Shown piece by piece: positions 7,085-13,265 of a stretch of 14,567 nucleotides of DNA; position 1 is the stretch's first letter, and every line of letters begins with the position of its first letter. The stretch comes from Spirochaetaceae bacterium (GTDB taxonomy: Bacteria > Spirochaetota > Spirochaetia > DSM-27196 > SKKC01). The position numbers and the translations under genes are program-made. The notes below the pieces were generated by a model. That model made no database searches. It was not told where the DNA came from and worked only from the letters and a program-made list of their open reading frames with translations. The stretch covers positions 1 to 14,567 of the forward strand of contig PUOG01000293.1 in NCBI GenBank assembly GCA_003552745.1, written 5' to 3'.

Positions 7085-8023
7085 TCATTCGCCCGTCGGA
7101 AGCGAAGCCTCCTCCCGCCTCGTCATCCGGTCAAGCTGCTGTAACTGCAGCCGCTGGGATTCACCGAGCTCTCCATCTCCGGTCGATCGGCAAAAGGCCG
7201 AAGCGATCACGCCTTCCTCAACGAGAAAGCGTTTCGCATTCACCGGGTATCGCTGCAACTCGAAGACCGACATCGCTCCCAATACGTCCTGTAATCGTTC
7301 GGCGTGCTCAGGGAAACGCTCGTAGAATCGGCACATCCAGACGTACAGCTGTGGATGGAAGTTCGCCATGACACCCGAGAAACCGGCGTAGCCCGCTTGC
7401 AACGAGCTCAAGAGCGTTGCGGAGTTCGCGTTGAAGAGCCGCAGCTCACTTCCGGCGAGGCGCAGGCTGCGTTGCTGCTGCAGCTCCGAGCTGCAGCAGG
7501 TATCCTTCAGGAAGGCGAAACGTCCGGTCGTGGCGAGCCAATCGAGCGATTCGAGCGAAAGCAGGCGGTGGTACGGGACCGGGCATTCGTAGAAACCGAG
7601 TGCGGTATCGCGGGGCAGGTGCTCTATGGTGTTCTCGACCCGCGAACGCCAGACCGCATCACCCTCGCTATCCTCGGCGTACCGGTTCACCACGAGCACG
7701 AGCCCATCGACACCGGTCTCCGCTATCCGGAGAAGTTCCTCGACTTGCTCGTTCGGGCGCTCGGAGATATTACCGGAGGCGATCACGCCCACCCTCCCCG
7801 CGGCCCGCTTAACTACTCGCTCGGCGATCGCCACCCGCTCGAGCAACGACAGATAGAACATCTCACTCGACTGACAGACGGCAAACAGACCCGATACCCC
7901 GGCGGCGATATACCATTCGACCAGCGAATCGAGCCCGTCGTAATCAATGCTTCCGTTTTCGTGCATCGGGGTGAGCATAGTCGGCCACACCCCACCGGCA
8001 ATCGAGCCGTGCTCGCTTCTCAT
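7085..8023 (-). CDS. DapA/N-acetylneuraminate lyase superfamily protein (not a true DapA)
   Basis: A 312-residue (beta/alpha)8 class I aldolase-type protein. The Schiff-base lysine is K173 in FAFLKDT and the conserved tyrosine is Y145 in FYECP; GYAGFSGVMAN (211-221) matches the GxxGxIS strand. Several DapA positions differ. GTTGE, which grips the keto-acid carboxylate, is CQSSE here (50-54), and the DapA arginine after YNxP is replaced (YECPVPYHRL). A lyase for another 2-keto acid, such as a deoxy-sugar acid, is more likely than dihydrodipicolinate synthesis. The ATG at 8023 is preceded by GGGAGGAG a few nt upstream; the frame is open to 8329, but that part overlaps the divergent methyltransferase gene. 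It converges on the transporter operon and may serve the same pathway. Confidence 0.9.
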   Translation of the reverse strand: MRSEHGSIAGGVWPTMLTPMHENGSIDYDGLDSLVEWYIAAGVSGLFAVCQSSEMFYLSLLERVAIAERVVKRAAGRVGVIASGNISERPNEQVEELLRIAETGVDGLVLVVNRYAEDSEGDAVWRSRVENTIEHLPRDTALGFYECPVPYHRLLSLESLDWLATTGRFAFLKDTCCSSELQQQRSLRLAGSELRLFNANSATLLSSLQAGYAGFSGVMANFHPQLYVWMCRFYERFPEHAERLQDVLGAMSVFELQRYPVNAKRFLVEEGVIASAFCRSTGDGELGESQRLQLQQLDRMTRREEASLPTGE

Positions 8024-8060
8024 GTACTCCTCCCGAGACTGAAATGCCACGCTTCCCGGA

Positions 8061-8089
8061 ATAATGCAATCTCCATTGATTGACTGCAA
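8061..8089 (-). promoter_or_regulatory. Candidate promoter and dyad of the DapA-like gene
   Basis: Read on the minus strand, TTGCAG (8084-8089), a 17-bp spacer and CATTAT (8061-8066, 4/6 to TATAAT) form a plausible promoter, giving a leader of about 30 nt. Between the boxes is a dyad CAATC-tccatt-GATTG (8067-8082), a possible operator. It differs from the shared 18-bp element near iclR. On the other strand TTGACT (8080-8085), with a very poor -10, might drive the methyltransferase gene. Confidence 0.4.
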
Positions 8090-8125
8090 GGTGCCCGACC
8101 GATAGCGTGTCCGCGGTATCGACCC

Positions 8126-8878
8126 ATGCATCAATTCGAACACGATCAGCAGAATATCTGGAACTCCCCGGAGATCGTTTCGAGCTTTCGCCGCAGTCGC
8201 CCGAGCGCATCGCTTCTCGAGTTCTCGGAAGAGTTGGCCTCGGCAGGTGAGCAGAGCTCGAAACTGCACGTTCTCGATATCGGTTGCGGAGCCGGTCGCA
8301 ATTCGGTTCCTCTTGCCCGGGCAGGCCACACCGTGTACGGCATCGATATTGCGGAGGCTATGATCGAGGCTGCTCGCGAATACGCGGTTGAGGCCGGTGT
8401 CTCCTCCCGTTGCACCTTCGCGACCGGGCAGATGGACGATCTCCCGCTACACGAGCGCTGTTTCGATCTGATCGTCGCTCACGGGGTGTGGAATCTCGCC
8501 GAGTCGGAGGACTCCTTCCGCACCGCGGTGGCCGAGGCCGCCCGGCTCAGCCGGAGCGGCACCGCCCTCTTTGTAACCACGTTTTCGCGCAACACCCTTC
8601 CGCCGCAGGCACAACCGTTGGCCGGCACGCGGTTCGTGTTCACCGACTTCAACGGCTCACCGCAATGCTTTCTGCGCGAGGGGGAGCTTCGCGACGAGCT
8701 CGCTTCGGCCGGCTTCGCGGCGGCCTCCGACCGACCGGTCGTCGAGCTGAACCGTCCGGCCGCGTGGGAGCAGCGACGCGGCGCCGGCCCGGCTTCCCCG
8801 CACCGAGGGCGCCGACTCAGCGTGGCCGGCCCAAAACGCCCGGTGCTCTACGAAGGGGTCTGGTACCGGCGGGAGTAA
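8126..8878 (+). CDS. Class I SAM-dependent methyltransferase
   Basis: A 250-residue cytoplasmic protein with the Rossmann-like methyltransferase fold. Motif I is VLDIGCGAGRNS (49-60), which binds SAM. YGIDIAEAMIEAA (71-83) carries the acidic residue that contacts the ribose, and FATGQMDDLP then FDLIVAHGVWNL follow as motifs II-III (Methyltransf_11/25 type). The last 60 residues are Arg/Gly/Pro-rich without a clear fold. The acceptor (small molecule, quinone, RNA or protein) cannot be inferred. The ATG at 8126 has no visible Shine-Dalgarno; a short-leader or leaderless transcript is possible. It is divergent from the DapA-like gene (102-bp gap) and 140 bp ahead of the oxidoreductase on the same strand; the intervening sequence has no gene and only weak GC-rich dyads. 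Confidence 0.9.
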   Translation: MHQFEHDQQNIWNSPEIVSSFRRSRPSASLLEFSEELASAGEQSSKLHVLDIGCGAGRNSVPLARAGHTVYGIDIAEAMIEAAREYAVEAGVSSRCTFATGQMDDLPLHERCFDLIVAHGVWNLAESEDSFRTAVAEAARLSRSGTALFVTTFSRNTLPPQAQPLAGTRFVFTDFNGSPQCFLREGELRDELASAGFAAASDRPVVELNRPAAWEQRRGAGPASPHRGRRLSVAGPKRPVLYEGVWYRRE

Positions 8879-9018
8879 AGCGGTGTGGTCGGCCTTCGGC
8901 GCGCGGCCGGGCGTTCGCGGATGCACGGACACGCCCGGACACGCCGGCCACGGCAGATCTTCCGGCAACGTCTTGTTCGGCACAGACGCCATCGCGTACC
9001 ATCTCCGGCGGAGCACGC

Positions 9019-10326
9019 ATGGCAAGAACAATTCGCACGAAATATCTATTGATCGGTGGTGGGACCGCCGCCGCACGAGCGATCGCATCCATTCGCGAAC
9101 TCGACCGAAAAGGGACAATCGTGCTCGTGACCGACGAGAGACGATTGCCGTACGACCGCCCTCCTCTGTCGAAAGGAATCATTACCGGTGATGTGCACGC
9201 CCGCGAGATCGGATCGAACCGGAGGTTTTTCTACCTCAAGCACCGCGTGCGGGTTATGCGGCGGCGGAGTGTGACCGAGCTCCGACTCGATAGCTCGAAG
9301 CCGGAAGCGCTCCTCTCCGACGGCGGCCGGGTTCGGTTTGAGCGAGCGCTTATCGCAACCGGCGGGCGTCCGCGCCGGCTGCGAATACCGGGAGCCGATC
9401 TCTTCGGTGTCCACACACTTCGCACCGTGGCCGACGCGCAGGCGATCGCAGCCGAGAGTGGCGACCGCCGACGTGCGGTCGTTATCGGCGGAGGCTTCAT
9501 AGGACTCGAGCTCGCCGCATCGCTTGTACGGGTCGGTACCCAGGTAACGCTCGTCGAGTCGCGCGAGCGGCTGTGGCCTGCAACTACTCCTCCCGCGCTC
9601 AGCAAATACCTGCGCTCGTACATCGAGTCACTCGGCGTAACCGTTCACACCGGCACCACCCTCGAATCGATAGTCGGCGAAGAGCGCGTGCGCGCGGCAC
9701 GGATCGCCTCGGCCAACGGTGCATCGGACGGAGAAGTCGCGTGCAACTTCGTCTGTTTAGCGGTTGGAATCGAGCCGAACAGCTCCCTCGCCGAGCAGGC
9801 CGGTCTCGAGACCGATGACGGGATTCTCGTCGATGAGATGCTGCGTACCAGCGACCGGCGCGTCTTCGCCGCTGGCGATGTCTGCCGCTTTCTCGACCCA
9901 TTCAGCGGACGGCGCCGCCGCGTCGAACACCACGGGCACGCGGAGTACAGTGGACTTCTCGCCGGAGCGAACATGGCGGGAGCGGAGCGGAGCTACGACT
10001 TTCTCCCTAACCTCTGGTCCGACATCGGTGATCTCACCATTGAGGTTGCCGGAGATGAAGAGCGCTACGATTCCCTCGTGGAACGGGGGCGGATGCCGGA
10101 AAGCGGTGAATCGCCGGACTGGATCGCTATCGGCATCAGGGACGAGCGGCCGCTCTGCTACTTCGCTCTCGGTGCAACACGCGCCGATCTTTCGGCGGCC
10201 CAGTTGCTGATTCGAAACGGTGAGGCAAGCGAAGAACCCGGGCGACCACCGAAGGCACACATGAGTGGGCGGCTCGCCGACAGCAGCCGAGCGCTCCCGG
10301 ACATCGCGCGTGAGCTGCTGCAATGA
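9019..10326 (+). CDS. FAD/NAD(P)H oxidoreductase, ferredoxin-reductase / AIF-like
   Basis: A 435-residue two-dinucleotide-fold flavoprotein. FAD-binding GGGTAA is at 13-18, YDRPPLSK at 45-52 is typical of ferredoxin/rubredoxin reductases, and the ATGGRPR strand is at 113-119. The NAD(P)H site VVIGGGFIGLE is at 154-164, and the second FAD contact FAAGDV at 283-288. RVEHHGHAEYSGLLAGANM (301-319) followed by LWSDIGDL closely resembles the equivalent segment of apoptosis-inducing factor and bacterial AIF-like reductases. No redox-active CxxxxC pair is seen, so it is not a disulfide reductase. It would pass electrons from NAD(P)H to a ferredoxin, rubredoxin or quinone, but no such carrier is encoded nearby. 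The ATG at 9019 has GGAG 5 nt upstream; the frame is open to 8410, but there it overlaps the methyltransferase gene. Confidence 0.93.
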   Translation: MARTIRTKYLLIGGGTAAARAIASIRELDRKGTIVLVTDERRLPYDRPPLSKGIITGDVHAREIGSNRRFFYLKHRVRVMRRRSVTELRLDSSKPEALLSDGGRVRFERALIATGGRPRRLRIPGADLFGVHTLRTVADAQAIAAESGDRRRAVVIGGGFIGLELAASLVRVGTQVTLVESRERLWPATTPPALSKYLRSYIESLGVTVHTGTTLESIVGEERVRAARIASANGASDGEVACNFVCLAVGIEPNSSLAEQAGLETDDGILVDEMLRTSDRRVFAAGDVCRFLDPFSGRRRRVEHHGHAEYSGLLAGANMAGAERSYDFLPNLWSDIGDLTIEVAGDEERYDSLVERGRMPESGESPDWIAIGIRDERPLCYFALGATRADLSAAQLLIRNGEASEEPGRPPKAHMSGRLADSSRALPDIARELLQ

Positions 10327-10361
10327 TCAATTCGAGGGGCGGGCTCGACGGGCAATCGCTA

Positions 10362-10421
10362 TATAATCGTCGCTGAATAGCGTCGTATACCGGCGAAAAT
10401 CCGAGAAATACGGCCTATACT
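10362..10421 (+). promoter_or_regulatory. Candidate -10 elements for the lipoprotein-marR operon
   Basis: A perfect TATAAT (10362-10367) and a TATACT (10416-10421) occur in the 126-bp gap before the lipoprotein gene, neither with a good -35. The second would start transcription near 10428, inside the palindrome at 10424-10439, and fits a repressor-controlled promoter better. Earlier in the gap, TCGAG/CTCGA (10332-10348) form a weak hairpin after the oxidoreductase stop. Confidence 0.4.
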
Positions 10422-10423
10422 GG

Positions 10424-10439
10424 TAGTCAATCTTGACTA
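10424..10439. promoter_or_regulatory. Perfect palindrome, probable MarR operator
   Basis: TAGTCAA-TC-TTGACTA is a 7-bp perfect inverted repeat with a 2-bp centre, directly after the TATACT box and 13 bp before the lipoprotein ATG. MarR-family dimers bind palindromes of this size, and a MarR-type gene is second in the operon, so autorepression is the natural reading. Binding is inferred. Confidence 0.65.
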
Positions 10440-10452
10440 TTGGAGGGTGATG

Positions 10453-11211
10453 ATGAACGCGTCACGTTCACTATTGACCGCGGCAGTCGTGGCTGTGTTT
10501 ATTACGCTGGGCTCGTGCGCTTCGCTGGACTCGGTCGTCTCGGCGGTTACCGGAGAGGCTCCCGGAGAAGCGTTCGCGGCAGAGATGCAGATGCAGATCA
10601 TCTTTCCGCTCGTATTCTACGGGTACGGAGGCGATCCCGAACACGGCTACGAAGAGAGTATCGGTACCGTCTGGGAGCAGACCGACAGAGAGAGCGGCGA
10701 TGTGCTCCGATATGAGCGAGCGCTGTTGCGACGCAACGACGACGGGACGATGTGGTGGTATGTGGCATCCGGAGCGCACGGGGAGCTCAACGAGTTCGAA
10801 GTCCTGGTGAACGAACGTTTCGAGGCGATCGAAATGGTGTGGCCCGACCCGGACACCGGAGATATACAGCGACACACCCTGCGCAGACCGGTGCAAGCCA
10901 CCGAGGAGGAGGTCGATGAGGCGGAAGCGTACACCGTTCCGTTCCACCCGGAGGAGGTAGACGACGAAGCGGACGACGACTTCCGGGTACAGCAGGAACA
11001 GGTTAACGTAACGGTCGGCGCCGGCACATTTCCGGCCGAATACCTTCGAATCGAGGATCGGGAGGACCCGCGAAACGTCTACGAAGTGTGGAGCTCCGAC
11101 GATGTTCCGGGGCGGTTGATCCGTCACTCGATTACCGAAGGCGACGACGAATGGAGCGGTGAGCTGGTCGACGTGCGAAGTGGATACCGTACGAGGTTCG
11201 AAGCATACTGA
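10453..11211 (+). CDS. Predicted lipoprotein of unknown function
   Basis: A 252-residue protein with a type II signal peptide: MNASR, a hydrophobic stretch LLTAAVVAVFITL, then the lipobox LGSC with lipidated Cys22. The mature part is acidic and apparently beta-rich, with pieces such as VLRYERALLRRNDDGTMWWY, EFEVLVNERFEAIEMVW and a C-terminal VWSSDDVPGRLIRH. This layout vaguely recalls small-molecule or lipid-carrying beta-sheet lipoproteins, but I do not recognise the family. Tandem starts GTG-ATG-ATG occur at 10447-10455; the third (10453) is best placed, 6 nt after GGAGG (10442-10446). It is cotranscribed with the MarR-type gene 8 bp downstream and probably controlled by the 16-bp palindrome. 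It is likely anchored to the cytoplasmic or outer membrane and may respond to whatever the MarR protein senses. Confidence 0.82.
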   Translation: MNASRSLLTAAVVAVFITLGSCASLDSVVSAVTGEAPGEAFAAEMQMQIIFPLVFYGYGGDPEHGYEESIGTVWEQTDRESGDVLRYERALLRRNDDGTMWWYVASGAHGELNEFEVLVNERFEAIEMVWPDPDTGDIQRHTLRRPVQATEEEVDEAEAYTVPFHPEEVDDEADDDFRVQQEQVNVTVGAGTFPAEYLRIEDREDPRNVYEVWSSDDVPGRLIRHSITEGDDEWSGELVDVRSGYRTRFEAY

Positions 11212-11219
11212 GGATAGGA

Positions 11220-11675
11220 ATGAACGATAGCGGATCGGTCGACAACCGTGTCTGTCTCGGTGATGTGCTCACCGATCTGGCGTGGCACTGCAGCCCGAAC
11301 GGACAATTCTCCGATTGCTACGAAGGACTGTCTCTGGCCGATTACCGAACCCTGAAGATCGCCGCCGGTGAGCAGCGATGTGATCGCGAGTGCTCAATGC
11401 AACTGCTCATAACCTCCCTTGGGTTCACCAAGGGAGGTGTCACCAGAATTGTGGACCGGCTCGAGAATCAGGGACTGGTCGATCGATGTCGCCTCGCCGA
11501 AGACGGACGCATCTGCTGCGTGCTGCTGACCGAAAGCGGCCGCGAAACGTTCGAACGGATCGAGTCCACGCTCCGCACCAGAATTGAAGCAGCCCTCGAG
11601 CGGCTGCCGAAGCGCCACAGCGCTACGCTCCGTGCCGCTCTTCCGCTTCTGCTCGCCGAAATCGAAGAAGGCTGA
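11220..11675 (+). CDS. MarR-type winged-helix transcriptional regulator, cysteine-rich
   Basis: A 151-residue protein with the MarR layout: an N-terminal helix, LSLADYRTLKIA, a recognition region SLGFTKGGVTRIVDRLENQGLVDR (about 66-89), the wing RLAEDGRICCVLLTESGRE (91-109), and a long C-terminal dimerisation helix ending LPLLLAEIEEG. FTKGGVTRIVDRLE is a clear MarR helix-turn-helix. It carries eight cysteines (12, 24, 33, 54, 58, 90, 99, 100), many for this family, including C54-D-R-E-C58 ahead of the recognition helix and C99-C100 in the wing. This suggests thiol redox or metal sensing, by inference. The ATG at 11220 follows AGGA/GAGG purine-rich sequence and lies 8 bp after the lipoprotein stop. 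It is expected to repress its own operon through the palindrome at 10424-10439. Confidence 0.88.
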   Translation: MNDSGSVDNRVCLGDVLTDLAWHCSPNGQFSDCYEGLSLADYRTLKIAAGEQRCDRECSMQLLITSLGFTKGGVTRIVDRLENQGLVDRCRLAEDGRICCVLLTESGRETFERIESTLRTRIEAALERLPKRHSATLRAALPLLLAEIEEG

Positions 11676-11688
11676 CGTCGACGATAGC

Positions 11689-11707
11689 TGACCTCGTCAA
11701 CTGACTA
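11689..11707. repeat. Dyad-rich sequence between convergent marR and DUF434 genes
   Basis: The 32-bp gap has TGAC-ctc-GTCA (11689-11699), with GATAG (11683-11687) and CTATC (11705-11709) outside it. TCAACTGACTAT here resembles TCAATCTTGACTAT of the upstream palindrome with 2 bp missing. It could be a weak bidirectional hairpin or a second regulator site; there is no T-tract. Confidence 0.3.
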
Positions 11708-12496
11708 TCAGCGGGCATCCAACGGCCGCATGAGAAGCGGCTCTGCACCGAATACTCTACGCACGATGTAACCTCCGAGGTCGACAACCGGGACACCGCA
11801 GCGATCGATAATCCCGGTGTCGCTCGTGGCGATCCATCCCGAAACCGTGGCGGCGACTCGGGCGTCGACGTGTTCTTCCACGCGCACTTCGAGGCTCCTT
11901 TCGGCGGGCACGGCGGCGGTCACAACGCGGTCGCCGACTGCCGCTGTCGGTGGACCGTCGTCGGGCGGGTCATCATCCAATTCATTCCAGATTCGGGCAA
12001 TCTCGGCGGCATGCTCGCGACTCCACGGCAGCGGGGCGTCGAGCAGCACCGTTATTCTCGAGCGACTTATTGGACGCAGGGCGGAGCAGAGGCAGCGCGC
12101 GAGGCGGGTAAAACGCTCATCGTGCGGAAGGCGGGAGTGGGTGCCGCCTATATCGCGAATGAAGCCGTCGGTGCCGGCAACGATCGGTCGACCCGCGAGG
12201 TAGTTCCAGATCGTGAACAGAACGTTATGACCGTCGACAAGAAGCGCCGAATCGTCGGAGCACCGTCCCGCGTAGAGTTGCTGCTCGTCGACTCGAAGCG
12301 AAGCCCGGCGCCGGGAGTCGCGGGTGCTGAATACTCCGCGAAAGAGCATCGCCCGCTCAACGCCGGTGAGCTGATAGCGGTCACCGACGAGTTTGATCGT
12401 CGGTTGATCAGGGTACTTTCGGTCGAGCAGCCAGCGATAATCGGCAGCAGCTTCCATGACCGCTGCGCTGGGAGTGCCGCCGCCGTTTTGCCTCAT
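11708..12496 (-). CDS. DUF434-type protein with C-terminal PIN/NYN-like putative nuclease domain
   Basis: A 262-residue protein of unknown function. The N-terminal third, AAADYRWLLDRKYPDQPTIKLVGDRYQLTGVERAMLFRGVFS (17-57), looks like the DUF434 module, better known to me from archaea and thermophiles. The rest begins LLVDGHNVLFTIWNYL (86-101) and continues with ITVLLDAP (148-155), HVDARVA (209-215) and IATSDTGII (222-230). Acidic residues D88, D153, D211 and D226 sit where PIN/NYN-type nucleases keep metal-binding Asp, so a metal-dependent RNase activity is a reasonable inference but not shown. The start is uncertain: ATG 12496 (chosen; possible promoter just upstream) or ATG 12457; neither has a Shine-Dalgarno. 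The frame is open to 12649, but there it overlaps the divergent gene. It stands alone, convergent with marR. Confidence 0.75.
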   Translation of the reverse strand: MRQNGGGTPSAAVMEAAADYRWLLDRKYPDQPTIKLVGDRYQLTGVERAMLFRGVFSTRDSRRRASLRVDEQQLYAGRCSDDSALLVDGHNVLFTIWNYLAGRPIVAGTDGFIRDIGGTHSRLPHDERFTRLARCLCSALRPISRSRITVLLDAPLPWSREHAAEIARIWNELDDDPPDDGPPTAAVGDRVVTAAVPAERSLEVRVEEHVDARVAATVSGWIATSDTGIIDRCGVPVVDLGGYIVRRVFGAEPLLMRPLDAR

Positions 12497-12506
12497 TACG
12501 GATACA

Positions 12507-12536
12507 ATCGTAACGCCGCACCCATACCCGCGTCGA
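12507..12536 (-). promoter_or_regulatory. Weak candidate promoter of the DUF434-type gene
   Basis: On the minus strand TCGACG (12531-12536), an 18-bp spacer and TACGAT (12507-12512) score 4/6 each. The start would be about 12500, leaving a leader of only about 4 nt before the ATG at 12496 and agreeing with the absence of a ribosome site. Confidence 0.3.
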
Positions 12537-12554
12537 GACGGATTCGCATTCGAC

Positions 12555-12583
12555 TTGTCCGCCGGCGATAAACGCCGTAGAAT
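12555..12583 (+). promoter_or_regulatory. Promoter of the three-helix membrane protein gene
   Basis: TTGTCC (12555-12560), exactly 17 bp, then TAGAAT (12578-12583, 5/6 to TATAAT). The predicted start at about 12590-12591 coincides with the ATG at 12591. The spacer contains a perfect dyad CGGCG-ataaa-CGCCG (12563-12577) that could be an operator. Confidence 0.55.
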
Positions 12584-12590
12584 GGAAGCA

Positions 12591-13190
12591 ATGGCCATTG
12601 ATATCGTCAGAGAAGCAGGCGGTGTTTTCGTGCCGCTCGGCCTTCGCATGATCGGCGGGCTGGTTGTCGCAATCGTGCTCGCAGCACTCTACCGTATCGT
12701 CTACGGGCGCATGAGCAGGAGCGGCCGAAGCGGCTTCGCCGGATTCCTTGCGATCCTCTTCTTCGGCATCAGTGGGTTTCTCCTCCCACTCGCGTTCGGC
12801 GCAGAACAGACGATTACTCGGGCGACCGATGTGGTCATACCGCGCATCGCCGGGGAGTTGGAGCAACAGATCGCTGAGCAGGGGCTCGATCCGCATAATC
12901 TCGATGCGGCCGAGGTTCAGCGCGCGATCGACCACATGCTCGAGGAGATAGAACGCGACGCCGATACGCAGATCAGCGAGGCAGATCGCGAACGAGTGCG
13001 AGCTTCGGCCGCTGAGATCCGCGACACCATCGGTGACGACGGAGAGCTCTCGGTAACAGAGCTGCTCTTCGGTACCCGCGATGCGCTACTCGCCCCGTTC
13101 TATCGGCTTCTCCCGTTCGCAATCGGAATCCTGATCGGAGTCCCGATCCTGTTCGTGGCTATATCGCTGCCTTTGGCGCGCAGGTCGTAA
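12591..13190 (+). CDS. Integral membrane protein of unknown function
   Basis: A 199-residue protein with three predicted membrane helices (about 17-38, 47-69 and 172-195). A hydrophilic, strongly charged middle region (about 72-165) is probably helical (ELEQQIAEQ, VQRAIDHMLEEIERD, EADRERVRASAAEIRDT) and may form a coiled coil. I do not recognise the family. The layout, two N-terminal helices, a soluble helical domain and one C-terminal helix, would put the middle domain on one side of the membrane. The start is taken as ATG 12591 because the promoter -10 (12578-12583) overlaps the other candidate ATG at 12582; the frame is open further back to 12456 but lacks membrane or coding character there. 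It is followed within 10 bp by a strong hairpin terminator, so it is monocistronic. Confidence 0.72.
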   Translation: MAIDIVREAGGVFVPLGLRMIGGLVVAIVLAALYRIVYGRMSRSGRSGFAGFLAILFFGISGFLLPLAFGAEQTITRATDVVIPRIAGELEQQIAEQGLDPHNLDAAEVQRAIDHMLEEIERDADTQISEADRERVRASAAEIRDTIGDDGELSVTELLFGTRDALLAPFYRLLPFAIGILIGVPILFVAISLPLARRS

Positions 13191-13196
13191 TCGCAC

Positions 13197-13226
13197 CGGC
13201 GGGAGGGCGCTCCCGCCGTTCCCCCC
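13197..13226 (+). terminator. GC-rich hairpin terminator
   Basis: CGGCGGGAG (13197-13205) and CTCCCGCCG (13210-13218) form a perfect 9-bp stem with a GGCG loop, 6 bp after the membrane-protein stop. TT and six C follow instead of a T-tract, so termination may be partial or factor-assisted. It could also act on the convergent uppP-like transcript. Confidence 0.65.
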
Positions 13227-13265
13227 GATGCGACGCCGCACGCCGGCTCGCACCGGTCACGCCGA

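Noticed and set aside
8024..8329. Longer DapA-like protein starting at 8329
   Set aside because: The extension is antisense to the methyltransferase N-terminus and is not part of the lyase fold; the ATG at 8023 has a ribosome site.
8973..9002. Promoter-like TTGTTC-18-TACCAT before the AIF-like gene
   Set aside because: The transcript would begin at about 9009, on top of the GGAG ribosome site at 9010-9013, leaving it unusable.
8410..9018. N-terminal extension of the AIF-like reductase, open in frame
   Set aside because: It overlaps the methyltransferase gene in another frame, is Arg-rich, and the FAD-binding GGGTAA begins 12 residues after the ATG at 9019, which has a good ribosome site.
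12456..12590. Longer form of the membrane protein from 12456
   Set aside because: It would overlap the divergent DUF434 gene and its own promoter, and the added residues lack a signal or helix pattern.
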